A stretch of DNA of 64,000 nt from Candidatus Dichloromethanomonas elyunquensis (GCA_001515265.1 LNDB01000001.1:1-64000), one strand, 5' to 3'. Shown: positions 1 through 9,997, numbered from the stretch's first letter. The notes: generated by a model from the letters alone, not told the origin. Numbers and translations are program-made.

Positions 1-597
<597 letters not shown>

Positions 598-1410
598 CTA
601 TAGATACAACATAAGCATTTTTACCATTTCGACAAAAGTAATTTGAAGGTCCACATAATTTGACCGATCTATACCGTTCACCCCGACCCGTACGTATAAC
701 CCTTGCTTTTCCAATAATGAAATACAATTCTCCAGTGAGCAAATTCGTATGCTATTGAGAGATCCCGTGAATATTACATCCCTCCTGATCCACGTAAAGT
801 TAATTTCGTCCGGACTTTTGTAAAAATCAATTTCTATTCTCCTGAAAAGGTCTATTGAACTATACAGTTTCTCAACACGATCAATCTCATATTTAAAACC
901 TAGCAGGCTGATTGGAAGAATCATCTGATAGGAACCCCTTACTGATTCCTTCTTATTTTTTACATCTTCTTTATCAATTACATATCTTAAAAAATCCAAA
1001 TCTCTAAAATAATTTATTGAGCAATATCCGGAAATTGTCTCAAGGTTTATCACTTCATTCGCGTTTTCTTTTTTTTGAAGAATAAATAAGTTCTGTCCAG
1101 CATTTACTTGTACCGTTCCCAAGCAAAACTTTTGTCTCGTCCAATAAGCTTGGCATTCAGGGTTATTACTTTCTCCCAAGGCGTAAGAAATATTAATATC
1201 AGACTCCCCACGGACGGCCTTAGCAAGCAATTTAACTGTTTCTTCCAAACAGTTCTGAAGTTTGATATCAACATTTCCCGTTGCAGGGGTTTTTCCTAAA
1301 TTGTTTCTAAAGCTGTAAATTCTACTGCCTATGGTAATTGTTTCGGAATCGCTAATTTGAAAAAAAGAGGCTGAAGCAGCCCTTGAATATAAATCTGGAA
1401 AGCATGACAC
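598..1410 (-). CDS. Unknown protein with a phage-virion-like N-terminal segment
   Basis: 270 residues, GTG start at 1410 behind a GGGGG-type ribosome site. Residues about 22-90 (ITIGSRIYSFRNN, then GNVDIKLQNCLEETVKLLAKAV and a downstream YALGESNNPECQAYW stretch) follow the pattern of a domain repeated in phage structural proteins: T-I-x-G-x-x-Y-x-F, a V-x-I strand, an S/E-L-x-x-L-x-x-A-I/V helix, then a Y...hP.V.A strand. The remaining 180 residues match nothing I recognise. No signal peptide or membrane segment is visible. The downstream gene codes for collagen-like repeats, so a role in the cell or spore surface is possible. Function unknown. Confidence 0.6.
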   Translation of the reverse strand: MSCFPDLYSRAASASFFQISDSETITIGSRIYSFRNNLGKTPATGNVDIKLQNCLEETVKLLAKAVRGESDINISYALGESNNPECQAYWTRQKFCLGTVQVNAGQNLFILQKKENANEVINLETISGYCSINYFRDLDFLRYVIDKEDVKNKKESVRGSYQMILPISLLGFKYEIDRVEKLYSSIDLFRRIEIDFYKSPDEINFTWIRRDVIFTGSLNSIRICSLENCISLLEKQGLYVRVGVNGIDRSNYVDLQITFVEMVKMLMLYL

Positions 1411-1450
1411 CCCTTTAGTCCCCCGTTGACTATTATTAACTGCCAGATTT

Positions 1451-1666
1451 TTAATGATTAAAAATGCGGGTTCTTAACCACTCTTTTACATTGCCAATTG
1501 TATTTTTGATAACATCGAAATTTACAGGAGTTGCATCACCTCTAAGACCGCTTACTATGGTTCGAATATTTTTCAGATCCTCTTTAACTTTTTGCAAACG
1601 GTAAATTGATTTTCTCAGAGGAATTCTTTCTAATCCTTTCTTAGGATCATCCTTCACTTTGACCAC
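1451..1666 (-). CDS. Small hypothetical protein (71 aa)
   Basis: A lysine/arginine-rich, probably helical protein. It starts MVKVKDDPKKGLERI and contains a heptad-like segment (IYRLQKVKEDLKNIRTIV) around residues 21-38. It has no membrane segment, no cysteines and no family I recognise. It lies 40 bases upstream of the 270-residue unknown gene in the same direction, so the two are probably co-transcribed. A conserved partner would make the assignment firmer; for now it rests on ORF length and position. Confidence 0.5.
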   Translation of the reverse strand: MVKVKDDPKKGLERIPLRKSIYRLQKVKEDLKNIRTIVSGLRGDATPVNFDVIKNTIGNVKEWLRTRIFNH

Positions 1667-1817
1667 TCCTATATTATTTTTTTATGGAAATTAGCAATTT
1701 CCAACTTGAAATTCCCTATTTGTACATGCTTATTAATATGATTTTTTAATAGCACATGTGCACTTGCACTAACTGGCATAGAAAAAAACTTTAAATTTAA
1801 AGAGTAAAAAAAATATT

Positions 1818-1843
1818 AAAAAAAGGCTATCCTTTCAAGATAG
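1818..1843 (-). terminator. Intrinsic terminator after the glycosyltransferase
   Basis: On the minus strand CUAUCUU-GAA-AGGAUAG forms a 7-bp stem (one G-U pair) followed directly by CC and seven U. It sits 28 bases after the glycosyltransferase stop codon and separates that gene from the small ORF downstream. Confidence 0.7.
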
Positions 1844-1870
1844 ACTTCGGCAGATCCCTGTCATAATTTT

Positions 1871-3841
1871 CTATTCCCATTTTTTTAAAATCGGGGCCGG
1901 AGATAAAATTGTACGGTACTGGTTCATATTCCCGTATTTTGCTTCAGGATCAAGTTCCATATAACGTTTATATTTTTCTTCTCTGAGTTCTGGTGTAGAC
2001 CAACCGAAATGTTTCAACCGAATATAACATTGGCAGCCTTCCAAGAAGAAGATATTGTTGGGCAGCCTCCCGCAGTGCTGAGGGGTTTCATGCCAAATAT
2101 AGTCGAAATCCGGTTGATAACGGATAAGAAAAACACGATAGTATTTATGAGCCTGCCAGAAAGTGTCTTCCCTGTAATGGCCTTCATCCCACATGTCAAA
2201 AAGCCTGAAAGTATAATAATCAAAAAAAGGCTGATCTATCAGTCGATGGATAGACTGGATAATACCATCGTCAAAAATTTCATCTGCATCCAAGGCTAAA
2301 ATCCAATCCGGTTCTGTCCGTTTGGTCAGATCCCAAAGCTGTTTTCGCAAGGCAATTTCATTGCTGAATCCATAAATATCATTTGATACAATTGTCAAGG
2401 GCATGTCTCGAAAAATTTCCTTACATATAGCCACTGTTTCATCTGTGCTGGCATCGTCAAGAATGACAGCCTCATCAACGTACTGCGCGGCATGCTTTAA
2501 AGTCCTTCTTAGCATTTTATCCGCTTCATTTCGAACCAGCATCATTAAAGTGAGTTTATTATTTTTTGCTTTATTTCTTCTTCTTTTGTATTGGAGAAGC
2601 TCAGCTAAGGAAAAGCCCATTGCTTCCGTTCCATCAGGATATTGAAGCGTAAGTGAATCCACCTGCCACGACTGATCTTGTTTTTGCAAAGTCAGATTCC
2701 CCTGAAAAGGAGTTGTTCCTTTTTGGCTGCTTGTTGATAGGGATAGCGTAAAAAAAATCCGCAATACTACTTTACTGTCTGTTTTTTCGATAATCTCCAG
2801 TCCGCTCGGATTCGAAACGCAGGTTATCTTATTTCTGACAAGCCAGTTCATATCTGCTTCCTGTGTTTGCAGCAATGCATTTCTGCATTTGGGTGTGAAA
2901 TGGCCCAATCCCTCATATCCTGTCACAATTCTATGATCAAAGCTGTAAAAGGTACGAATAAATTCCTTCACCAAAGAAAAGTAAATTTCTTCTTCTTGCT
3001 CTTTCGCCTTGATTGAAAGATTAATATCTAAATGGGTATTGCGGTTCAGGTATTCCTCCGCTTCATCTAAATTACTTAAACGATAAATATGGTAGGCGGG
3101 AAAATGTGTGTCAACATGGAGCTTGAGCCCTAATGCTGCTGCCCTGAGACAGAAATGTCTGTCTTCTCCCCAAAATGAAATGTTGTAGATTTCATTGAAA
3201 TTGGCCCCTTGTTCCAAAGCATCCCTGGAAATAAGCGTACAGGCTCCGAGTCCCCCTACTTCATACACACCTGGTTCCCGCAGCTGATTTAAAAAGCCGG
3301 TATACCGGAGATTAATTTCCTCCCGGCTTAAGACTTCCCCCCTGGACTGCCTGATCAAATTATATTGGTCAGTGAGCCAGACTTGGGGAAGTTCCTGCGA
3401 GTCAGGCTGCCACTTTGTCCAAAAAATTTCCGATATAATATCTTTCTTCGCCATAATCAAAGTTTCCAAAGTTTTCGGATGCAGAACGAGATCAGAATCT
3501 GTTAAAAAAAGAAAATCGTAGCCATTCTCACGGCAAAAGTCAATAATGGTGTTTTTATAACTCGCGACTTTCCAGACCAATCTTTCATTCCAGAAATGTG
3601 TTTTCTCATTACGAATATATTGCCCGTCTGTTTTTGGGCATTTCTTTATTATTACGAGACTACCCGCTTTGGTTTTGAAGTCTTCCAACAGCTGTGATGA
3701 AAGTTCTATTTCATTATCATCAATAAAATAGCAGTCAGCTTGAATATCTGAAGAGATCAGATTTTCCAAGGATCTAAGGAAAAGATTCAGAATCTCCGGA
3801 GACTGCCGAACAGGACTTCCGATTAACACCCTTGCTGCCAT
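1871..3841 (-). CDS. Two-domain family 2 glycosyltransferase
   Basis: 656 residues. The N-terminal GT-A domain (about 4-270) starts VLIGSPVRQSPEIL, carries a DxD-type metal/nucleotide motif at 115-117 (LTDSDL) and ends with WGEDRHFCLRA, typical of an acceptor-side loop. A linker of about 150 residues contains a beta-rich segment (360-402). The C-terminal GT2 domain (about 430-650) has LMMLVRNEADKMLRRTL, the ILDDASTDET nucleotide-binding motif and a second DxD at 518-520 (ALDADEIFDDG). There is no signal peptide, so it is cytoplasmic. ATG at 3841 is preceded by AAGGGTG. Co-location with a Thr-rich collagen-like protein suggests it glycosylates surface or spore filaments; that is inference. Confidence 0.8.
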   Translation of the reverse strand: MAARVLIGSPVRQSPEILNLFLRSLENLISSDIQADCYFIDDNEIELSSQLLEDFKTKAGSLVIIKKCPKTDGQYIRNEKTHFWNERLVWKVASYKNTIIDFCRENGYDFLFLTDSDLVLHPKTLETLIMAKKDIISEIFWTKWQPDSQELPQVWLTDQYNLIRQSRGEVLSREEINLRYTGFLNQLREPGVYEVGGLGACTLISRDALEQGANFNEIYNISFWGEDRHFCLRAAALGLKLHVDTHFPAYHIYRLSNLDEAEEYLNRNTHLDINLSIKAKEQEEEIYFSLVKEFIRTFYSFDHRIVTGYEGLGHFTPKCRNALLQTQEADMNWLVRNKITCVSNPSGLEIIEKTDSKVVLRIFFTLSLSTSSQKGTTPFQGNLTLQKQDQSWQVDSLTLQYPDGTEAMGFSLAELLQYKRRRNKAKNNKLTLMMLVRNEADKMLRRTLKHAAQYVDEAVILDDASTDETVAICKEIFRDMPLTIVSNDIYGFSNEIALRKQLWDLTKRTEPDWILALDADEIFDDGIIQSIHRLIDQPFFDYYTFRLFDMWDEGHYREDTFWQAHKYYRVFLIRYQPDFDYIWHETPQHCGRLPNNIFFLEGCQCYIRLKHFGWSTPELREEKYKRYMELDPEAKYGNMNQYRTILSPAPILKKWE

Positions 3842-3926
3842 TCTTTTTCACCCTTTTCAAAATCTAAGGCTTAGTTAAAACAAAGTTATTCATTATTATG
3901 AAAAGGTAGACAAAACGGGAACTGTA

Positions 3927-3968
3927 TCCGGCAAAATCACAAAATGATTTTTTAAAAAAAGTGCCGGA
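3927..3968 (-). terminator. Nested hairpin after the PrcB lipoprotein gene, possible operon end
   Basis: An outer 7-bp inverted repeat (TCCGGCA at 3927-3933, TGCCGGA at 3962-3968) encloses an inner one (AAAATCA at 3933-3939, TGATTTT at 3945-3951) and a seven-base homopolymer run. It lies 30-70 bases after the last gene of the purine operon. There is no clean U-tract after the outer stem, so termination is only a suggestion. Confidence 0.35.
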
Positions 3969-3997
3969 GGATGTCGGAAACCGAGATGTATACGGAC

Positions 3998-4456
3998 CTA
4001 TCTTTCAATATCATATTTTATCTCATAATGGCCTTCGTAAATATCATCTGTTTCAATTACCAGACTTGGATAGGTAATCACTGCTGCTACAATATCATTT
4101 TTTAATGGTTTCTCATACTTCACGGATACTTTGAGAATTCCGTCTTTTAGGACAAGATTCTTCAATGCGATCTGGTATCCGGCAGCAGGCTGCTGACCCA
4201 TCGTCAAAACCAAAACCGTTCTGTTGTTAATAGTAAAAGCCCGTTGGGTTTCTTTCATTTTATTAACTTCAAGGTATTTGGTAATTTCCGCAGGATACTG
4301 ACCGGTGAGAACCTTGCCTTTTACCCCATCGTCAACAGCCTGATTTCCCTGGGGACTGGTGTTTGCTGTTTTTCCTCCCGGAGAACAGCCGGTCAAGGAA
4401 AAAATAAGCAAAAGACTTAGAAATATAACGGGTATGATACGGCAAGCTTTGTTCAT
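3998..4456 (-). CDS. Lipoprotein with PrcB-like C-terminal domain
   Basis: 152 residues from the ATG at 4456, which has GGAGG seven bases upstream; a longer frame to 4513 overlaps the methyltransferase and is not needed. The N-terminus is a lipoprotein signal (MNKACRIIPVIFLSLLLIF, then the lipobox LTGC), followed by a flexible Gly/Asn/Gln-rich linker. The folded part (about 60-150) matches the PrcB_C pattern: R-A-F-T-I, QQPAAGYQIAL, LKVSVKYEKP and VITYPSLVIET. It should sit on the outer face of the membrane. It starts 29 bases after the methyltransferase stop. Its cellular role is unknown. Confidence 0.75.
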   Translation of the reverse strand: MNKACRIIPVIFLSLLLIFSLTGCSPGGKTANTSPQGNQAVDDGVKGKVLTGQYPAEITKYLEVNKMKETQRAFTINNRTVLVLTMGQQPAAGYQIALKNLVLKDGILKVSVKYEKPLKNDIVAAVITYPSLVIETDDIYEGHYEIKYDIER

Positions 4457-4485
4457 AACCCTACCTCCATGATTGATGTATTCTC

Positions 4486-6438
4486 TCAATACCGTTTTTT
4501 TGGGGGGAAACAAGAACGGATATATGCTCTGTCTTCGCGAGGAATCTCAAACTGATCCATCAGATACTCATCAAGAGAAAAATAATCGGATTTATTTTGC
4601 ATAATTTGCTCGACCATCATCTCAATGCGGTCAAAGACATCTTTCGGCCATAGGGGAAGGGGCAGCTGTTCCAAATCCCCCCTTAGAACTTTTACAGAGG
4701 TATATTTCTTTTTGAACAGAAAATTATAGAGGGTGCTATTAAATAAAGCCATAATTACTTTTAGGGGGTACTCTGGTTTTGGAATCAGGATATTAGCGCT
4801 GTTTAAAGTAAGACTTCCTGTATTATCATAGGCAAAGGCCAAGGAGTCAGAAATAAATTTGTACACCAGTTTCTCTTTTGCCCTATATTTTTCTTCAGAG
4901 GCCGTCTGCTGAAATTTTTCAGGTAAAAAACGAATATAGGTATCCGTTTTTTTCAGTCTGTAGAGCCCAACATCCGAACCCTTGTAAATGGGCTCATATC
5001 CCGCTGCAGGATGTTTCCGCAGATACCTTTGATTGTCACCCGTTACAATTCCCAATGCCCAATCGGCATTGTTCTGAAGTGTTGTATGTTGAGGCAGGAA
5101 AACCCTGCTAATGATCTCCCGGTCTTTTTCTTTAAGATTGATATCAAAAACAAACCCTCTATTGTCTAAAAATCTTTTTTGAGGAATAGTATATCGCTCT
5201 TCTTTACTAATTACAAATATCTGGCTGTGGTCTGCCGGTTTTTCCTTGACCAGGTCTATTCTAATGACCGGGGACATAACATTTTTAAAAGCTTGGCCCA
5301 GACTGAGGATTTTTTGAATTACACAATGGTCCAGAATGTATTTTCGAATATCCGCATGGGTTTTCACATACAACATAGCTTGAGGAAGTACGAAGGATAA
5401 TGTTCCTCCTTCTTTCAGAAGGCCTATAGAAATTAATAGAAAATAGGAAAAGGATTCTCCGGAAATGATCTCCGGAAAATCCTTAAAAAGCTTTTTTAGC
5501 ACATTTTTTTTAAGCATTGAACCCCAGGGAGGGTTCGTTGCAATGAAATCAAATCTATTCTCAGGAAATAGGACTGTCCCTGTTTCCTTTAAGGTATCCA
5601 TATGAAAGACTTGCGGATCAAATTCTTGCGGAAACCGGTGCAATAGGTTCAATCTGGCAATCCTCACTGCCATGGGATCAATATCATATCCGAAAATGCC
5701 TTCGGGATTGTCTAAGTCATCGGCAAACGCCAAAAGAAACTGCCCGGTTCCGCAACAGGGGTCCAAGGCTTTCCAGTCAGGTTGAAGGTTGTCTTTTACG
5801 ATATCATATACCATTTTCTTTGGCGTAAAGTAAGAACCCAGGCTGGATTTCTTGCCTTCATAAAGCAGAGATTGATAGATGAGTCCCAGAATATCACTTT
5901 CCTTCGGAAGATCAAAGTTCAATAGAAATTCTGCACCGGGTGGTTCCTCATCAGTCTTAGACTGGCGTAAATCGTTTACCTCCCGATAAAACGCTTGAAA
6001 TTCCCGCAGGACTGTTTTTCTTAGAAAAATCTCCGGCGGAAATGAAACGATTTCTTTAAAATCGGATGACAGAATATCCCCTTTCCCTTTAAAAAGGTTC
6101 AAAGCCAACAGGAAAACGGCCATCTCCGTTTGGAATTCATGTGATATGATATAGGCTGCAAGATAGTTTACTTTGCTATAGCTGTTTTCATCGATCATAT
6201 ATTCAACAGGCGCAAAAGTTTTATTTGCCTTAATTTTATTGGCCCGTTGTTTTAAACGGTTGATTTTGCCGGTTTCAATATCCTGTTTCAATTGAAGGAC
6301 TTCACGCAGCAAATACTGTTTTCCCGTAGGACCAACAGGATTCAAATAATTATGCTTTATCCAATTTCGTATACTGACTTGAGAAATACCAAGAAGTTCC
6401 GCCGCTTTTTCAGCATTGATTTTCTCTTCAGGCATCAT
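4486..6438 (-). CDS. Stand-alone N6-adenine DNA methyltransferase with MerR-like HTH
   Basis: 650 residues. Residues 8-50 form a helix-turn-helix (AAELLGISQVSIRNWIKHNYLNP). The catalytic core has SAM motif I, DPCCGTGQF, at 226-234, an acidic YDIDPMAV loop at 251-258, and catalytic motif IV NPPWG at 302-306, which marks an amino-methyltransferase of the Eco57I/TaqI (gamma) type. The C-terminal third resembles a target-recognition domain (NADWALGIVTGDN, IYKGSDVGLY, YTSVKVLRGDLEQLPLPL). I saw no PD-(D/E)xK or other nuclease motif and no restriction gene beside it, so it looks like an orphan methylase. It begins eight bases after purD, with its AAGGAG ribosome site inside purD, so it is translated from the purine transcript. 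Confidence 0.85.
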   Translation of the reverse strand: MMPEEKINAEKAAELLGISQVSIRNWIKHNYLNPVGPTGKQYLLREVLQLKQDIETGKINRLKQRANKIKANKTFAPVEYMIDENSYSKVNYLAAYIISHEFQTEMAVFLLALNLFKGKGDILSSDFKEIVSFPPEIFLRKTVLREFQAFYREVNDLRQSKTDEEPPGAEFLLNFDLPKESDILGLIYQSLLYEGKKSSLGSYFTPKKMVYDIVKDNLQPDWKALDPCCGTGQFLLAFADDLDNPEGIFGYDIDPMAVRIARLNLLHRFPQEFDPQVFHMDTLKETGTVLFPENRFDFIATNPPWGSMLKKNVLKKLFKDFPEIISGESFSYFLLISIGLLKEGGTLSFVLPQAMLYVKTHADIRKYILDHCVIQKILSLGQAFKNVMSPVIRIDLVKEKPADHSQIFVISKEERYTIPQKRFLDNRGFVFDINLKEKDREIISRVFLPQHTTLQNNADWALGIVTGDNQRYLRKHPAAGYEPIYKGSDVGLYRLKKTDTYIRFLPEKFQQTASEEKYRAKEKLVYKFISDSLAFAYDNTGSLTLNSANILIPKPEYPLKVIMALFNSTLYNFLFKKKYTSVKVLRGDLEQLPLPLWPKDVFDRIEMMVEQIMQNKSDYFSLDEYLMDQFEIPREDRAYIRSCFPPKKRY

Positions 6439-6446
6439 CTCGATTT

Positions 6447-7745
6447 TTACTCCTTCGTCTTCAAACCTTTGATTCCGATATCCGACCGAAAATGAGCGTT
6501 GGGAAAGCTAATCTTTTCAATTAACCGATACGCTTTTTCTCGGGCTGCTTGCAAAGAATTTTCCCGGACCGTTACCCCTAAAACCCTTCCCCCCGAACTG
6601 ACCAGGGCGCCGTCGTCAAAAACGGTCCCGGCATGAAATATCACCTCGCTGTCATTATCAACTTCCGGCAGCTGAATGGGTATTCCTTTGGCATAGCTGC
6701 CAGGATAACCCGGGGCAGCCATGACAACACAAACGGCAGTATCTGCGGACCATTCATTTTTCAACGCGTTGAGAGATCCTTTGGCACATGCTTCAAGTAC
6801 GGGTATCAGATCGGATTGGAGCAAGGTCATAACTACCTGTGTTTCAGGATCTCCGAAACGCACGTTGTACTCTAACAGTTTTGGACCCTGTGATGTAATC
6901 ATTATTCCCAGAAAGAGCACTCCTTGAAAAGGAGTTCCTCTTTTGCGCATCACTTCAAGAGTTGGGAGGGCAATCCTGTCGACTGCTTCTTTTTCCAGTT
7001 CCTTTGTCCAGAACGGGGGCGGGCTGTAGGTTCCCATTCCTCCGGTATTCAAACCCATATCTCCGTTCAGAGCGCGCTTATGATCCTGAACGGCAACCAT
7101 TGGCAAGGCCGTCATTCCATCGCAAAAACAAAGAAGACTCACTTCTTGTCCCTCCAGGTACTCCTCAATGACTACCTCATTGCCTGCCGAACCGAACGCC
7201 CCTCCCATAATCCTCTCAACCCCTTCAATGGCTTCATCGAACAGGTTGGCTACGATCACTCCTTTGCCTGCTGCCAGGCCGTCTGCCTTGATAACAATAG
7301 GCGCACCGGCTTTCCCAATATACGCCAAGGCTTCTTCTTTTTCCCGGAAGGTACGGTATTCAGCAGTCGGAACCCTAGCTTCATCCATAACCGACTTCGC
7401 GAAAGCCTTGCTGCTTTCCAGTCTGGCAGCCTCTTTTGACGGTCCGAAGATACTCAGCCCTTCCGCCAGAAAAGAATCTACGATTCCTATGCTTAAGGGG
7501 TCCTCAGGTCCGACAACTGTCAAATCAATTTTCTTTTCTTTTGCGAAACGGATCAGTTCTTCGATCTGATCAGATTTTATTGGGACATTCCATTTTTCCG
7601 TCCCTGCATTTCCAGGCGCAACGTATAATTCTTGACAAAGGGGGCTTTGGGAAATCTTCCAGGCCAGGGCATGCTCCCTTCCCCCTGAACCCACGATCAA
7701 GATTTTCTTACCATTGTCCGGAGCTTGTTCTGAAACGAAAGTCAT
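6447..7745 (-). CDS. purD: Phosphoribosylamine-glycine ligase (GAR synthetase)
   Basis: 432 residues, an ATP-grasp enzyme that joins glycine to phosphoribosylamine (step 2 of purine synthesis). N-domain motif ILIVGSGGREHALAWK is at 15-30, the ATP-grasp glycine-rich loop VIKADGLAAGKGVIV at about 152-166, and the metal/ATP residues are in LEYNVRFGDPETQ. About ten extra residues precede the usual start (MTFVSEQAPDNGKK). It is the last purine gene of the operon, 66 bases after purH. Confidence 0.97.
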   Translation of the reverse strand: MTFVSEQAPDNGKKILIVGSGGREHALAWKISQSPLCQELYVAPGNAGTEKWNVPIKSDQIEELIRFAKEKKIDLTVVGPEDPLSIGIVDSFLAEGLSIFGPSKEAARLESSKAFAKSVMDEARVPTAEYRTFREKEEALAYIGKAGAPIVIKADGLAAGKGVIVANLFDEAIEGVERIMGGAFGSAGNEVVIEEYLEGQEVSLLCFCDGMTALPMVAVQDHKRALNGDMGLNTGGMGTYSPPPFWTKELEKEAVDRIALPTLEVMRKRGTPFQGVLFLGIMITSQGPKLLEYNVRFGDPETQVVMTLLQSDLIPVLEACAKGSLNALKNEWSADTAVCVVMAAPGYPGSYAKGIPIQLPEVDNDSEVIFHAGTVFDDGALVSSGGRVLGVTVRENSLQAAREKAYRLIEKISFPNAHFRSDIGIKGLKTKE

Positions 7746-7811
7746 ATCCTTAAACCACCTTAGTTATTATTCCTCATCAAATCATACCATAAAAAGAGAG
7801 ATTTTTGAGAA

Positions 7812-9350
7812 TTAATGCTTAAAGTGCCTTCTTCCGGTAAAGACAAGGATAATACCCAGTTTATTGGCAGCCTCAATGACTTCTGTATCTCTGACAGAAC
7901 CGCCGGGCTGGACGATTGCCTTAATTCCAAATTCGTGGGCAAGTTCCACCGAATCGGCGAACGGGAAGAAAGCATCAGAAGCCAGGTAAGCGCCTTTCGA
8001 CTTTTCCCCCGCCTGTTCCAAAGCGATTTTAGCCGAACCGACCCTGTTCATTTGACCTGCTCCGACTCCGATTACCTGTCTCTTGTTGGAAACAACGATC
8101 GCGTTAGATTTAACATGTTTGCAGGCTTTCCAGACAAATTCCATTTCTGCCAAGTCCTCAGCGCTTGGCGTATGATTGGAAACCGCTTCCCATTCTGAAG
8201 GGGGGGCAATCCCTTTGTCCTCTTCCTGGACAAGGAATCCGCCATTCACCGATTTGATTTTCCAGCCCCGCGTCTTGCGGCATTCTTCCAGACCTACTGC
8301 GAAAAGCCTGAGATTGACTTTGTCCGCAAGGAGTTCACGTGCCTTTGAACTAAAATCAGGAGCTGCAATGACTTCATAAAATTTCCCTTTGATTGCAGCA
8401 GCGGTTTCTTCATCCACTACACGGTTAAAAGCAATAATCCCACCGTAGGCAGACACCGGATCAGCCTCCAGGGCTCGCTCATAAGCTTCCAGTACAGTTC
8501 CTCCCAAAGCAATTCCACAGGGATTAGTATGTTTAATAATTACACAGACGGTATCTTCATATTCGGCAGCGATTTCCCAAGCGGAATCCATATCCATCCA
8601 GTTGTTATAGGAAAGTTCCTTTCCTTGCAATTGTCTCCCGTAGGCAAGCGTTCCTTTTCCCGCTTCCGGATCAGCATAGAAAACTGCTTTCTGACCGGGA
8701 TTTTCACCATAACGCAGATCCTGAACTTTGGTTGCCGATAAGCGCAGGTTATTCGGAAAATATGTATCTTCAATCTGTCCTTCCAAATAACCTGCGATCA
8801 GCCGGTCATATTCCGCAGTATGGGCAAAAGCTTCCGCCGCCAGCCTCTTCCTTAATACCAACGGCACGGATCCGTTCTTGTCCAAATTCTCCAATATCTT
8901 TTTGTAGTTTTTCGGATTGACGATGATTGTAACCCTGTTGTGGTTCTTGGCTGCTGAACGAACCATCGTAGGTCCGCCAATATCAATATTTTCAATGGCT
9001 TCCTCAAAAGTTACCTGTTCTTTGGCAATCGTTTCCCGGAAAGGGTATAAATTAACACAAACGATATCAATGTACTCAATTCCGCTTTCTTTACACTGGG
9101 CACGGTGTTCTTCACTATCCGTAGCCAGGATCCCCCCATGGATTTTGGGGTGCAGTGTTTTTACTCTCCCATCCAGGATTTCCGGAAATCCGGTAATTTC
9201 ACTTACGTACGTTACAGCGATTTCTGCTTCTTTTAACGCTTTAAACGTGCCGCCTGTAGAAATCAGTTCAAAGCCATGAGCTGCCAATCCTCTGGCGAAA
9301 TCTACAATCCCGGTTTTATCTGAGACACTGATGACAGCTTTTTTTCCCAT
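7812..9350 (-). CDS. purH: Bifunctional AICAR formyltransferase / IMP cyclohydrolase
   Basis: 512 residues, catalysing the last two steps to IMP. The N-terminal MGS-like cyclohydrolase domain (1 to about 150) opens with ISVSDKTGIVDFARGL and contains STGGT and GGPTMVRSAAKNH. The transformylase domain follows with LRYGENPGQ, the catalytic IIKHTNPCG and SDAFFPFADSV segments, ending near VQPGGSVRDTEVI. The usual RYGENPHQ reads RYGENPGQ here, a His-to-Gly change next to the active site. ATG at 9350 follows GGAGGTAAACGGTA. It lies 38 bases after purN. Confidence 0.97.
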   Translation of the reverse strand: MGKKAVISVSDKTGIVDFARGLAAHGFELISTGGTFKALKEAEIAVTYVSEITGFPEILDGRVKTLHPKIHGGILATDSEEHRAQCKESGIEYIDIVCVNLYPFRETIAKEQVTFEEAIENIDIGGPTMVRSAAKNHNRVTIIVNPKNYKKILENLDKNGSVPLVLRKRLAAEAFAHTAEYDRLIAGYLEGQIEDTYFPNNLRLSATKVQDLRYGENPGQKAVFYADPEAGKGTLAYGRQLQGKELSYNNWMDMDSAWEIAAEYEDTVCVIIKHTNPCGIALGGTVLEAYERALEADPVSAYGGIIAFNRVVDEETAAAIKGKFYEVIAAPDFSSKARELLADKVNLRLFAVGLEECRKTRGWKIKSVNGGFLVQEEDKGIAPPSEWEAVSNHTPSAEDLAEMEFVWKACKHVKSNAIVVSNKRQVIGVGAGQMNRVGSAKIALEQAGEKSKGAYLASDAFFPFADSVELAHEFGIKAIVQPGGSVRDTEVIEAANKLGIILVFTGRRHFKH

Positions 9351-9388
9351 TACCGTTTACCTCCATCAAAAATGAATCATCCTTTTTA

Positions 9389-9997
9389 TTAAGAGTGTCT
9401 ATAAATAGTTACCTTGCGGCCTTCCCGTTTCACTTTTCCAAAGACGATTAACCGGATTGCCTCAGGATAAATCTCATGTTCCACTTTTAAAATTCTTTCC
9501 GATAGTGTATCCACATTATCCTCATCAAAAACCGGAACCGTTTGCTGTAAAATAATTGGTCCCGTATCCATCCCTTCATCCACAAAATGCACTGTGCATC
9601 CTGCCACTTTTACCCCGTACTCCAAGGCCTGTTTCTGCGCGTGAAGTCCTGGAAAAGCCGGCAGCAAAGACGGATGAATATTGACAACGGGGTACTCTGC
9701 CTGCCGGATAAAACTCGGGCTTAGAACCCGCATATAACCGGCTAGAATCAACAGTTCTACCCCAAGTTCTTCCAGCCAGTTCAAAATATCCAGTTCATGG
9801 GATTCTTTATCAGAATAGTTCTCACGTAAGAAAGCCCTGGCGGGAATACCCGCTTTTGCTGCTCTTACCAAGGCCTGGGCATTGATATTGTCTGAACCTA
9901 CCCCAACCAATTCTACCGGTAAAGATCCTCCCTGCCATTCATCAATTAAAGATTGGAGATTACTTCCCCGACCGGAGGCAAGTACGGCTGCTTTCAT
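9389..9997 (-). CDS. purN: Phosphoribosylglycinamide formyltransferase (GART)
   Basis: 202 residues, 10-formyl-THF-dependent transfer of formyl to GAR. It begins [21 protein letters not shown]. The catalytic Asn/His pair is in [13 protein letters not shown] and the catalytic Asp in [16 protein letters not shown]. The start codon overlaps the purM stop by four bases (translational coupling). Confidence 0.97.
   Translation of the reverse strand: MKAAVLASGRGSNLQSLIDEWQGGSLPVELVGVGSDNINAQALVRAAKAGIPARAFLRENYSDKESHELDILNWLEELGVELLILAGYMRVLSPSFIRQAEYPVVNIHPSLLPAFPGLHAQKQALEYGVKVAGCTVHFVDEGMDTGPIILQQTVPVFDEDNVDTLSERILKVEHEIYPEAIRLIVFGKVKREGRKVTIYRHS

Noticed and set aside
6924-7439. Long plus-strand frames opposite purD and other pur genes (for example 6924-7439, 13416-14027)
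   Set aside because: They are antisense shadows of strongly recognised purine genes and have no ribosome site or recognisable protein features.
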